Source: Siphonodentalium dalli
Lineage: Eukaryota; Mollusca; Scaphopoda; Gadilida; Siphonodentaliidae
Reading direction: 5' to 3'
DNA length: 64,000 nt
Assembly (NCBI GenBank): GCA_032622095.1
Contig: CP136068.1
Location: forward strand, 48,912,443-48,976,442
In this document: positions 33,840 to 45,036 of the stretch, piece after piece
Layout of the letters: every line of letters begins with the position of its first letter
Position numbering within the stretch: position 1 is the stretch's first letter
The notes under the pieces: generated by a model
Seen by the model: the letters and a program-made list of their open reading frames with translations, nothing else
What the model was told of the DNA's origin: nothing
Databases searched by the model: none
Position numbers and translations under genes: made by a program

Positions 33840-36000
33840 TCTGTACAAGATACATAGACCTAGGCGCGTTCTAAACCGATTCTCACAACAAGGCAAACAG
33901 AATTGAGCCACTTTCAACATGATGATTGCGTATCAATTCCTATTCAATCAAAGGTTAATTGAATGTTGTGTGGTGTTATGTATATCCCTACCGCACAAGT
34001 CAAATGATCGGTAACAGTGGGAGCACTTGCATCGGGAATATTTATCAGTGTCGAAAAGTTTACTGTCTCCAAATTTAAAGCATTGTTTATTCAAATTCCT
34101 CCTTGCGACAATAAACTGTTGAGGATGTTAATGTTATTTTCATCTTGGTTCCCACAATGGATTTATCGTTCAGAACCCAGATGGCTATGTCCCGATAGTG
34201 TTCGAACATTCCGACTCCGAAGAGAAACTGTTCCACATTACAGGAAGTTTGTGTGTTAAAATATCTCCGGCATTCATGTAAAAAGATTAAATGAAATATG
34301 TGGTTTGTCGAATATTCTCAATGTTATTGTTAAACAGATATTGTTAAACATTCCAAACAAATGTGGCTTCACTCAGTTAACTTCCATGCACCCCCATGAG
34401 CGCTACGAATGGTACGATCAGTGTATTAACCCGAGTGACAGTGCGATCATTATGACTTCTGTCAGTCAATTGCAGACCTCTATTTCGATAGAAGTCAGAA
34501 CAAATAACAAAGAAAAGATACATGCCAGCCGAAAACAATTCTAATGTCGTATAAGAGAACCGAGAAAATAACAGTTTAATGTATTTGCCCAAAGCTGGCA
34601 ACACATCAACATAATAACATGTCAACCATCAAGTCGTTTGTCATTTTGTTGGCAATGGGTTTTTGGTTATAACCAATAATATATTGGTGTATCAATACAA
34701 TGGTCGTTGCATGTTTGGCGATGAACCTTTCAACCAATTGGAACGTATGCGCCCTTTGTGAAAACACCATACAGTTATGTGTGTACATATTTCATAATTA
34801 TCATAACTTTAGTTTGGCACGGTCCGATTTTTAAAATGTGTTCATATGCTTTCTCACTAAGCAGCTACTATACACATATACAAAAATACATATTATCAAC
34901 CATATATACACAGCCATTACCTATATAGACAATTTTCACAATCACTAAATTAAAGCTCCAATATATTTGATATATGCCTAATAATATGATCTAGATGGCG
35001 TTACCATTTCTGACTATGGTTTTCTTGTTATTATTGCGTGGAGGGAAGACGAAGGCTGTGACATTGTAACTCAAGAGCTATTGGCGCTTTTGTTGGTCGG
35101 ATTAAGAAGCACAATGGTGCTTTGGTTCGGAATTCTAGTGGTGCTCACAATGATATATTGTGCAAGAAACCGATGGGTGTAATGTCGAGTGTGGCTCAAG
35201 CACATTTACAAGTACCACGTTTGCAAACTAATTTGTCACTTCATCAAAGAAAGATGTTTTTCGATTTTGAAAATAGAACTACATTGTTCTGACTTCCTCG
35301 TTGATAGTTTTAATATTTCTGGAGTCAGTCATAAACTCCCTCACCTAGGCCTGTTTGTACTTCAACTTAATTCTGGAAAGTGCAATAATGGCTTATGTTG
35401 TGACATCTACTGTCTGGAAATCGATAGACAGACTACTCAAGATTTGATTCATTGTATAAGCTATCATTGATAATCGTTCAAGTTGATATGTTGTGTGTTA
35501 TAAGGGTAAGGAAGATGGTGGGTGAGATAGTAATGTGTGCCACATCCCTTCCTCGGGGAAACGCAGTTCATTGTCTGTATACTTTGGGGGCTATTAACTA
35601 TTGTGGTCTCTCACATCAGATTAGTGCTAATTATACATAGTCCATATCTGGGGCAATACTGCGATCTGCAACTGCTGTGGACACAAGTAACATCAAATTT
35701 CATCTAGAGAGAAATAGGGTTGTGTCGCTGCATTGAAGTGAACCTACGCATTCATGCTCTTGCAATCAGCTATCCCATAGAAAAACTGTATATGCCCATG
35801 CAAGTATGTTAGGTATTATCTAGTTGCAGAACCACAAGTGATTTCTCAAAATTAGCTGTTATTTCCAATCCATATTTTATGGTTTAGCATTTTTAAAACT
35901 ATAGAAAAGTGTAGGATTTTTTCAATGTTTTAATAATGTCTTCACTCAATTGTGCACACAATGATTAATTTATGCATCTATGATTGAGAAGACAAAATAT
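33840..36000. other. Gene 2 intron 1 sequence without assignable features
   Basis: Several open frames of 60-93 codons (for example 34305-34544 and 35189-35470, +) show no motif, splice context or repeat that I recognise. Confidence 0.4.
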
Positions 36001-36006
36001 TCTTAA

Positions 36007-37622
36007 ACAAGAGGTGGCATCAGAGATGCTGTGTCTCGTTTTCGGTGGCTTACCGCCGGTGGCTACCGCCGGTGGCTACCGCCAACTGGTGTGCATCAGT
36101 ATCGGTAGTAGGTAAAATCAGTAATAGGTAACATCGAAAAATGACTAATTAAGGGCCATAACTCTATCAAATTTTTATCGGGCCAGGCTGGTTTTCGAAC
36201 TCGTCCGAAATATTCTTGGCAAGTATGTCTATTCCAAATTTTAAACAAATCGGAGGACGTTTGTTGAAGTTATCGCGCTAACGAGCTAAAAATTCACGAA
36301 AAATGACTAATTAAGGGCCATAACTCTATCAAATTTTTCGAACTCGTCCAGGATATTATTGGAAGACACTAATATACCAAATTTTAGTTGAATCGGATGA
36401 CGTTTGTTGAAGTTATCGCGCTAACGAGCTCAAAATTCGTACAAAATGACTACTTAAGGACCATAACTCTATCAAATTTAATCGGACCAGGCCGGTTTTC
36501 TAACTCGTACGAGGTATTCTTGGGAGACACCTATATACCAAATTTCAATCAAATCGGATAACGTTTGTTGAAGTTATCGCGCTAACGAGCTGAAAATTCG
36601 TAAAAAATGACTAATTAAGGGCCATAACTCTATCAAATTTTATCGGACCTGGCCGGTTTTCGAATTCGACCGAGATATTCTTGGGAGACACATATATACC
36701 AAATTTCAAATAAATCGGATAACGTTTGTTGAAGTTATCGAGCTAACGAGCTGAAAATTCGTGAAAAATGACTAATTAAGGGCCATAACTCTATCAAATT
36801 TTATCGGACCAGGCCGGTTTTCGAACTCGTCCGAGATATTCTTGGGAGACACCTATATACCAAATTTCAATCAAATCGGATAACGTTTGTTGAAGTTATC
36901 GCGCTAACGAGCTGAAAATTCGTGAAAAATGACTAATTAAGGGCCATAACTCTATCAAATTTTATCGGACCTGGCCGGTTTTCGAACTCGATCGAGATAT
37001 TCTTGGGAGACACCTATATACCAAATTTCAATCAAATCGGATAACGTTTGTTGAAGTTATCGCGCTAACGAGCTGAAAATTCGTGAAAAATGACTAATTA
37101 AGGGCCATAACTCTATCAAATTTTATCGGACCTGGCCGGTTTTCGAACTCGACCGAGATATTCTTGGGAGACCCCTATATACCAAATTTCAATCAAATCG
37201 GATAACGTTTGTTGAAGTTATCGCGCTAACGAGCTGAACATTCGTGAAAAATGACTAATTAAGGGCCATAACTCTATCAAATTTTATCGGACCAGGCCGG
37301 TTTTCGAACTCGTCCGAGATATTCTTGGGAGACACCTATATCCCAAATTTCAATCGAATCAGATAACGTTTGTTGAAGTTGTTGCGCTAACGAGCCTAAA
37401 ATCAGTAAAAAATGGCAAAGGGCCATAACTCTGTAATAAATGTGCGGACGAACCCGATTTTTTGTCTGCAGCTTACGTGCATGGATATGTACTCACACAC
37501 CAAAAATTTTAATCCGTCGATAAACGGTTGAGTTATAAGCAAAACACGCCGCCCGCCCGCCCGCCCGCCCACCGTCCCTCATCAAACTATAAGTCGAGTT
37601 TTGGAGAAAAAAACTCGACTAA
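36007..37622 (+). mobile_element. Satellite-bearing mobile element (pearl/HINE-like)
   Basis: It starts AACAAGAGGTGGCATC, followed by three TACCGCCGGTGGC units. Then come seven to eight tandem units of 161 bp (GACTAATTAAGGGCCATAAC ... GCGCTAACGAGCTGAAAATT), a (CCCG)n run near 37552-37572 and a terminal hairpin AGTCGAGTTTT / AAAACTCGACT (37591-37620). Head, tandem core, microsatellite and hairpin is the layout described for molluscan 'pearl' elements and Helentron-associated elements. The family assignment is inference. Confidence 0.8.
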
Positions 37623-38150
37623 TAAAATGTGGGTTACAATTAAACAAGAAATTAATTACTGAATATTCTGTTAAGATATAAAACGTGATATCTAATACAA
37701 TCGCTTTGTTATGTTTAGTCAGTCATATATCTAACATCTTAATTCGATCTCCTCCCCACCACACACAGCACATTGTTGGTCCACTCCTTGCTGATATATG
37801 TATTATGTATGTTTATTGTCATTGTCTTTGAGCACTGATGTATTTTTTCCAAATGTGTGCTATGTTGTATACTATAACTGTAATGTGTACATTGATCCAT
37901 ATACTACTACTGAAATGTGTCCATAAATAAAGTCCAATTGTATAACCTGCATTCGAACCACTGAGTATGCAGATCTACGTCGCGTTTCCATCTGTCGACT
38001 AAATGACAGGCTTCGGTATATTTGTTCGCATTACTACACGTGACTTGACTGCAATGACGCTATCGTTTTGCATGCGAAAACCACAAGCAGTTAAAATGTT
38101 ATTAAATATTTCAAACTCCTGTTTCTCACATAAAGCTGTGCATTTGAAAT
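37623..38150. other. Gene 2 intron sequence, possible retroelement tail
   Basis: The stretch 37740-37945 ends in CATAAATAAAGTCCAATTG and resembles a retroelement 3' end. No coding motif supports this. Confidence 0.3.
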
Positions 38151-38159
38151 TGTTATCAT

Positions 38160-38692
38160 GCATTTTTGAATATGCTATTGTCACGGTGGGGAATCACGTG
38201 GTTTCAATGTGATGAGTATCACACATTCAAAATGGCCGAGGCGATTAAAAACGCGACCAGAAGCGAGAAAAAAGTTAACAAACTAAGATGACATATTACA
38301 TAGTGTTTTGACAGCTACGAGCAGATGCTATACTATTTTTCAAACAAGCTGATACCTCATTTATGTCCAAATTCACATTTGTTTGCTCTCACATTCTGAC
38401 CAAAGTTGTCAGTCGAAGGATTTTCCGAGATGTATGGACTTGTGTATTCCACGAACCTCCGACTGGAAACTTTGGTCAGAATGTTATAGAAACCACTTAG
38501 TATTTCCGAACAAATGAGGTATCCACTTGTTTCTAAATTAAACCAGCACATGCTCTAAAGAGTCAAAGTGCTATGTTTTGTGTCAGTTCCTCGTACATTA
38601 TGATTTTGTGCGATTGCACATTTTGAATGTGTGGTACTCATCAACCTCGAAACCACGTGATTCCCCACCATGATTGTGATGACTTTCAAAAT
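38160..38692. mobile_element. Foldback element, ~530 bp
   Basis: Outer arms (38164-38238 and 38608-38690) share GGTGGGGAATCACGTGGTTT and CACACATTCAAAATG in inverted order. Inner arms pair CATTCTGACCAAAGTTGTCA with its mirror near 38466-38486, and GATACCTCATTT with AAATGAGGTATC. Non-coding. Confidence 0.8.
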
Positions 38693-38840
38693 ATATTTGG
38701 TACCGACAAGTGTGTCGGGCCCATGCATAGACCATATCCGTAACGCAAAAATACTTGTATAAACCCACATGTGTTTTGTTTACGATATCGCTACAAGATA
38801 TAGATCGGCTTCCACCAACACTGGCGACAGCAGCTAATGG

Positions 38841-38853
38841 TGGGGGGGGGGGG
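38841..38853. repeat. Poly-G tract
   Basis: About 13 G; a second run of 10 lies at 39168-39178. Confidence 0.8.
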
Positions 38854-38899
38854 GTCATACTAAACAGAGAGCGCAAACGAACGAACACAAACGAAAACA

Positions 38900-40970
38900 A
38901 ATCAAAATAGTCTCAAATTTACGATCAATTTGGTGTGTGTGGTATATAGCATATTTTAGTTGTATACGTAATTTTATTCATTTATTATGTGTGTTTCAAT
39001 TTTTTTTTTTATTTACCGCAGTCCTGCTGGTGTTCGATTGTGTTTAGAAACTTGTTACAGTCTCAACGGCTCGGACATCTAGGCTTCCGCGTGGAAGTTA
39101 ACTCTACCATAGACACCATATCTCCTTGACTATTTAAATCACGTTATTACTCATGTGCATACTACCGGGGGGGGGGGGTGATGTTGAACTAATTGTTGCT
39201 ATATATTTACATAACATGTCAGCGATACACTAAATCCTGTTTGGTGATTGGACAACTGCCAATTGGGTCACCCGGTTTACATCCAATAATGGAGAGATCT
39301 TTCTAGTGTATCACGCACGAACAGGAAGTTACAAACGAGGTCAGCTATATAAATATAAAGAATGAATGTAGATCGTGTGTGTTATTGTGGGATGGCGCTG
39401 TGGTCGTTGGGAGCACATTTACTGTAAACCGCTTCGCGATTTTTTCCAGACAAAAGGCGGGGTGGGTTTCGTATGTCGGGGGTCTGAAAAAATGGGTAGT
39501 GCAATTCTTTTCCTACACTGATGCTTGTCCTCTATCAACCTTATATATAGACTCTTATCTATGCATGAATACATCATTTAGAACACATTTAGCTCCCTGT
39601 AGAGGGTCAATACAGTATGTAGTCTGATGTTCAGATATCTGTTCATAAGCGGGCATTATGGCAAACATAACTCGAAGTTGTCAAGTTTGTGTTTGCTAAA
39701 TCAATAACGTGTTTTATCTATAAAACTGAATACAAAACTCCCGAAACAAAACGGACTTTTCATGTTTGCGTTATTCCGTGTGTGTACTACAACTGTTAAG
39801 AACACGGGACTAAGTGTTATACGGGACTAAAGCAGTATTATTTCGGAATTATCTTGTCTAGGTGCCTTAATTGTTATCAGTCGTTGGACCCGATAAATGA
39901 TTACAAAACCATTTTAATTATATTTAATACTACACTTATAATAATAAGATTACAGGTAGGCAACCTACCCTCTATGCACGGTGCTCATGACAACGTGATG
40001 AACCTGTTTCTGGGTTAAATTGGAGAATTTACCACATTAAAACTCGATATCGTGGTCAGCATCCATGGGAAGATTGTTGGGCAGATTGAAAAGTCAAATA
40101 TAAGCCAGTAATAGCGAAGGTTTAATTGAGTAAGTTATATTTGGCACAAAATATCGGGTTAAAGTGCTACGATAGGTCTCCTAAATTGTGCCTTTATATT
40201 TTAAAGTGACGATATAATTTGTGAGCGACATGCGTACCACACAAACAGAGTAACGCAAAATGTAAACACGGGACTAAACCCATGACCGTAGTGCCAGACA
40301 TCAAACCATAGTTTCTAACATACTGACTGTCTGGCTCTGGACCTCCGATTAGTCACCACATTGCTATACAATACAATATTATTTCACACCAAAAAGGAAT
40401 GGACCTGGAAGTCACCTGGTATTAACACCGGATTGTACAACAATAACACCAAATAACACGTTCAAAATTATATATATTCAATAATTAATACGACTGAAGC
40501 AGATTTGGGATAGAATTGTTTCACGCCTTTTATTTTTATCAATAGTCAATAATAATGGTGAAGACTAAATGGTATGGTAAGATATGACACATGTAATTAA
40601 TGACTTGTAAAATAGAAAGAGGAACAGGATTGGAAAAACGAGTGAACAAGGAATACATTTGGGAAGGTATTGCTAATTAATAAAAAAAATAGTAAAAAAG
40701 CTGTGTCAAATAAGAGATACGTCTGGGTCCCAAATTTTGCCGAGGAAACAAATATTTTTGTTGCAAGTAGGGGGTGATGGGTACATTGAGATCGAAAAAA
40801 CATGCTTAGACCTCGTGTCTGCAAATGTGTTCTGGACCCCTCCTGTATATACAGGTAATAACGAGTCAAGGTCATCACCTTAATATCAGGGACGTGTAAT
40901 GTAGTCTTACACGAATATGGTGTGTATTTGTGGGAGATGTTATTTCCATGCGAATGTAGAAATGACTGGG
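38900..40970. other. Gene 2 intron sequence without assignable features
   Basis: I see no coding or structured repeat signal apart from the short poly-G at 39168-39178. Confidence 0.4.
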
Positions 40971-40979
40971 CCGTTGCAA

Positions 40980-41160
40980 TTTAAAGATGCATAATCCGAT
41001 TAAGCGCCCCTCAATTACTATTTATTCGGATTCGGGGGGTGGGTAAAAATATTTGATTAGAGTCGAGGATCCCACCTATCAAAGCTTAGTGTTATTAGAT
41101 ATCGATTTTTTAAATCTATTATTTTTCACCACCGAGACTTATTAGCGGCCCCGTTAAAGT
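40980..41160. repeat. Dispersed repeat family R1, copy 3
   Basis: AAAGATGCATAATCCGATTA, GAGTCGAGGATCCCACC and GTTATTAGATATCGATTTTT match the copies at 26812 and 28575 in the same orientation. Confidence 0.75.
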
Positions 41161-41729
41161 TAGATTGATGAGTTTGCAACTTCATTGCATTCATGAGTAA
41201 CGTAACGTTGTTTAATATTTAATTACCCATAAGAATGCTCTCCACCTAATCCCCCTTTACGTCTGCTGCTTTTCTTTTTCCAAGAATTGGTTTAAGCATT
41301 GTTTATTTGTCCACCAAATATATAATTATGTTACATAATATACATTGAACATGGGAATACACAAGAAACTGATATAATGGATATGGCAATGTGTGATATA
41401 TCTGGTAGAAAGGGAGATCGACAGTAAGCACATGGCTGTTCGGGTGTCGTTCTCCCCGTGTATCACCAAGGGCCCCTGTATAATATTTATATACATCATC
41501 CTGGGAGTTCACGTTACTACCTGGACCGGACAGTACTGTAGATAGATAATTCGGATATTACATGGGTCCTGGGATTTTTTGGGTATTAAGAATAAGAGGA
41601 GAATTCAAGAAAAGAAGACAAAGATGGAGGGGGAGATGATGGAGGGAGTGGAATGGAACGGATTCTTCGTTTTATTACACGTTAGGTATGAAGCTCTAGG
41701 ATGCTGCTGACCGATTTATAATTAAGCAA

Positions 41730-41938
41730 CTAAAATCGTTGTGTGTGGATAATAAATTTTTGGAATTCTTCAAAAATAGTTAGTTTCGTTTGTAGACTTA
41801 TTGTATCGTCGCCATTGAGGAAAATATAAACTGAGGGAACTATTGCGTCTGGGATCTTTCCAAGAAGAATTTGCCTATGTGAGCGGTAACGCCGATATTG
41901 GAATATGTAGTGGTAACTATCTTCTATTTGGCCACAAA
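41730..41938 (-). pseudogene. LINE C-terminal domain, downstream part
   Basis: The minus frame reads VCGQIEDSYHYIFQYRRYRS, then ILLGKIPDAIV, and stops at 41730. CG..ED..HY.F.C..Y...R is the conserved cysteine-histidine tail of many molluscan LINE reverse transcriptases. It continues the frame at 43490-43590, from which it is separated by the foldback element at 41939-43486. Confidence 0.7.
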
Positions 41939-43486
41939 CGGTGTGACTAAACACCGCCCGGTCCACCCATATGTGGAGTATAGGGGTTATTTTAAGGGCA
42001 ATATAAGTGCAGGTGTGTTATGGAAACCCACTCACACACGGACAGGGGTCGCGATCACACAGAATTGTCGCTATTAACCCTCAAAATGCCGGCATCGGCG
42101 AATAAGTTCGCCGCGAATGGAGCTAACAGCCCGGACTGCCCCTGTTGCGTCTAGGGGTGATTTTAGTGTCCATATCTGTGCGCGGGTGCCAGTGAAACCC
42201 ACACACGCACGGATGGTGGTCACGGCCAAACAGAAGTGCCGATATTAACCCCTAAACTTGCCAGATTCAGCCAGAATTACAAAACTGTGCCCCCAATAAA
42301 AAAAACTCACAGCCCGGACCCCCGTAATGTCCTCGTACTTCTAATAACTGCTTACATATGTGTTGCAGAAATACCATCGACTACACTCACGAAGAAACAA
42401 GGGCGAATCGCCCACGAAAGCCTGGAAATTAACCCCCAAGATGCCACCATAGCCGAATATGTTTACCGATAACGAAGCTAACAGCCCGGACCAGCCCGGA
42501 CCGCCCCTGTCCAGGGGTGATTTTAGTGTCCATATCTGTGCGCGGGTTTCAATGAAACCCACATACGCACGGATGGCGGTCACGGCCAAACAGAAGTACC
42601 GATATTAACCCTATGGCGGCATTTTGGGGGTTGATTGCCAGGCTTTCGTGGGCGACTCGCCCTTGTTTCTTCGTGAGTGTAGTCGATGGTAGTTCCGCAA
42701 CACATATGTAAGCAGTTATTATAAGTACGAGGACATTACGGGGGTCCGGGCTGTGAGTTTTTTTTATTGGGGGCACAATTCTGTAATTCTGGCTGAATCT
42801 GGAAAGTTAAGGGGTTAATATCGGCACTTTTGTTTGGCCGTGACCATCGTCCATGCGTATGTGGGTTTTCATGACACCCGTGTGCAGATAGGGCCACTAA
42901 AATCATCACTAGACGCCACAGGGGCGGTCCGGCTGTTAGCTTCGTTATCGGTAAACATATTCGGCGATGGCGGCAATTTGGGGGTTAATTGCCAGATCTT
43001 GGCTGGCGATTCGCCCTTGTTTCTTCGTGAATATAGTCGAGGGTAGTTCTGTAACATATATGCCAGGAGTTCTTAGCCGTACGAGGGCGATACGGGGGTT
43101 CGGGCTGTGAGTTTTATTATTGGGGGAACACGTTTGTAATTCTGGCTAAATCTGGCAAGTTTAGGGGTTAATATCGGTACTTCTGTTTGAACGTGACCAC
43201 CCTCCGTGCTTATTTGGGTTTCAATGACACCCTCGCACAGATATGGACACTAAAATCGCCCCTAGACGCAACAGGGGCGGTCCGGGATGTTAGCTGCATT
43301 CGCGGCGAACATATTCGCCGATGCCGGCATTTTGAGGGTTAATAGCGACACTTCTGTATGATCGCGACCCCTCACCGTGTGTTAGTGGGTTTCCATGACA
43401 TCCCTGCACTTATATTGCCCTTAAATCACCCCTATACTATACAGGGGCGGTCCGGGCTGGTCCGGGCGGTGTTTAGTCACACCCGC
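41939..43486. mobile_element. Large foldback element with 8-9 bp target duplication
   Basis: Ends GGTGTGACTAAACACCGCCC and its mirror. GCCACAAAC is present directly outside both ends (near 41930 and 43488). The arms (about 41940-42500 and 42600-43486) are complementary almost throughout and consist of repeated blocks: ACAGCCCGGACC, GATTTTAGTGTCCATATCTG, CACGGCCAAACAGAAG, ATTAACCCCTAAACTTGCC. Long terminal repeats and a 9-bp duplication suit Mutator-like elements; 8 bp would suit hAT. No transposase is present. Confidence 0.8.
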
Positions 43487-43489
43487 CAC

Positions 43490-43870
43490 AAACACAGCGA
43501 TCAGTTTCAGAGATATAATTTTGGTATTTGTGCGCGTTTAGGTCACTACAATAGTTTCTAAGACGTGTGTGGATTACTTGTGCTTTTCTTGTGTAACAAT
43601 ATTTGAAGCGTGAGTTCTTCTTTTTATGACTAGTGTTTATTGTTGTTCTAAATTCGTCGTGATTCACTATGTCGCGTGTGCTCATCGGCAGTGAATTCCA
43701 GAGGGCTGCTGTATTTAATATGAATGACCGGTCATGTGAATTGGCGTTAAATTGGGGTAGCCCAAATTTGTTGTGTTACGGGTATTTATTTTTCGATACT
43801 TTGGATACAAGTGGGGGCACTAAGTTTTGTTGGTACTCCGGGGCCGAGTTATAGATCATTTTGTGATATA
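43490..43870 (-). pseudogene. LINE C-terminal domain, upstream part
   Basis: The minus strand reads LVPPLV, YPLRNTTNLGYPNL and then, with frame changes, RKAQVIHTRLRNYCSDLNAH and ETDRCVCG. HtRLR..CS.LN.h and C.CG are typical of the LINE tail. It breaks exactly at the foldback element and resumes at 41938. Confidence 0.65.
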
Positions 43871-44164
43871 AATAAAGTTTTGAATTTTCACGTCTCTTTT
43901 TTAGAGTCTCCCAACCTGCTTCAATTATAAGGTTATTATTACTCGTGGTTCTGGTACATCCTGTTACGATATATACGCGCAGCTTCTAGTTGTATATTTT
44001 CCAAGAATTGATAATGTATTCTAAAATTTACGTATAACAAGTTGTATTGCAGCAGTGAATAAACGATTCATCGACCCAAAAGTCATTTTGACAATAAAAT
44101 GTTACTCTATATCCCATCATAGTGACTTAAATTGAGAATAATAATAGTTCCAGTCCAACCTACC

Positions 44165-44232
44165 TCTTAAAGAAGTACACCGGTATAATTTTTGTCAGTC
44201 AATATCGATGGTCGCTAATCCACTGAGCACGT
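44165..44232. repeat. Dispersed repeat, copy of 29005-29070
   Basis: TACACCGGTATAATTTTTGT and CGCTAATCCACTGA are in the same order and orientation as in the other copy. Confidence 0.6.
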
Positions 44233-44726
44233 TGCCAGGAACATCTTAAATAATACCAGGAACATCCACGTGTAGTTTCAGGTAGATAGCGCATTGATAA
44301 TAGTACTAACATCAGGCATATATGTGTCTATAATACAGTCGAACACATCCTGGCAGATCAGGGTATATATAGGTTCAAATCACGACAGAAAGCCAGCGTT
44401 GAAAGGGATAATGGCACATTATAGCGAAAGGACGCTTGCATCAGATTCGCAGGCCAGTATTGCTTGTGATTCGGTGGCATAGTCAGATAGGTGCATATAG
44501 GCTACATGTAGCTCATCGTGGCATGAGCGGTTCATCAGCTGCCACGATTCACGACAATTGCGGGGGAAGGTTATCTGCGCATGCATCTGGATAAGTTAGT
44601 CAGTATTAGTTGCTTAGTCGGTGGTTTCTACGTGACTATATAAGTACGCGTAACTGGCAATGTTGTGAAACGATGCTGCTTCTGGAATCAAACAACGTGT
44701 AGCCTTTGAAATACACAAATACCCAC

Positions 44727-45006
44727 CTTCTACATCCACCTCCCAAGATACGTCGGCATCAATGGGTGACGCTCCGGGTCCATAACTGCATTTTGTAAAC
44801 AACACACAGCGACCATCGTCATCAACTGAGAACCTCTTGCATCCAGACGTCCCTGAGCATAGATTGGCGCATTCTACGTCACTTTTGTTCGCCGTTATCA
44901 GCATGACGTCAGCCTTTGCTTGCGCGTCTGTCATTTTCCGGTATTTGATGGCTTCGCTTGATGCGGCTGCGAGGAGACACATTGTGGTGATTGTGATGAA
45001 GCCCAT
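44727..45006 (-). CDS. Gene 2, exon 1: signal peptide and PAN/apple-like domain
   Basis: 93 codons plus one base, ending at a GTGGGT donor (44726). The start is taken at the ATG of 45004-45006 because a strong acceptor (TATTTGTTTCAG, AG at 45036-45037) lies 29 nt upstream and no ATG intervenes. The longer open frame beginning at 45072 would be intron. Residues 1-17 (MGFITITTMCLLAAASS) form a signal peptide. The rest has ECANLCSGTSGCKRFSV and GRCVLFTKC, the C...C.....C..F.......C.L pattern of PAN/apple folds. N40-K-S is a potential N-glycosylation site. The PAN fold mediates protein or glycan contacts. Confidence 0.85.
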
Positions 45007-45036
45007 TTGACAACAACTCCAAGTATGCACAAAGGC

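Larger units (their letters stand above)
25074..45035 (-). other. Gene 2 span: secreted PAN / C-type lectin protein
   Basis: Three minus-strand coding exons (44727-45006, 29772-29978, 25074-25294) join at phase-1 borders into 708 nt: 235 codons and a stop. Domain order is signal peptide (1-17), PAN/apple-like domain with cysteines 46, 50, 56, 67 and 73, then a C-type lectin domain (96-232) with six cysteines. Introns are 14.7 kb and 4.5 kb. The split codons (V94 and G163) are restored exactly by the junctions, and the joined lectin domain has no gap. A strong acceptor 29 nt before the ATG implies a non-coding first exon further up, not located. Related invertebrate proteins act in pathogen or glycan recognition or in mucus and shell matrix. 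The role here is inferred only at that level. Confidence 0.85.

Noticed and set aside
33840-36000. Possible genes among 60-93 codon frames
   Set aside because: None has a motif, phase-consistent splice sites or a signal peptide that I could support.
42236-43057. Several 62-82 codon frames on both strands
   Set aside because: They are reflections of the foldback arms; the same peptides appear on opposite strands.
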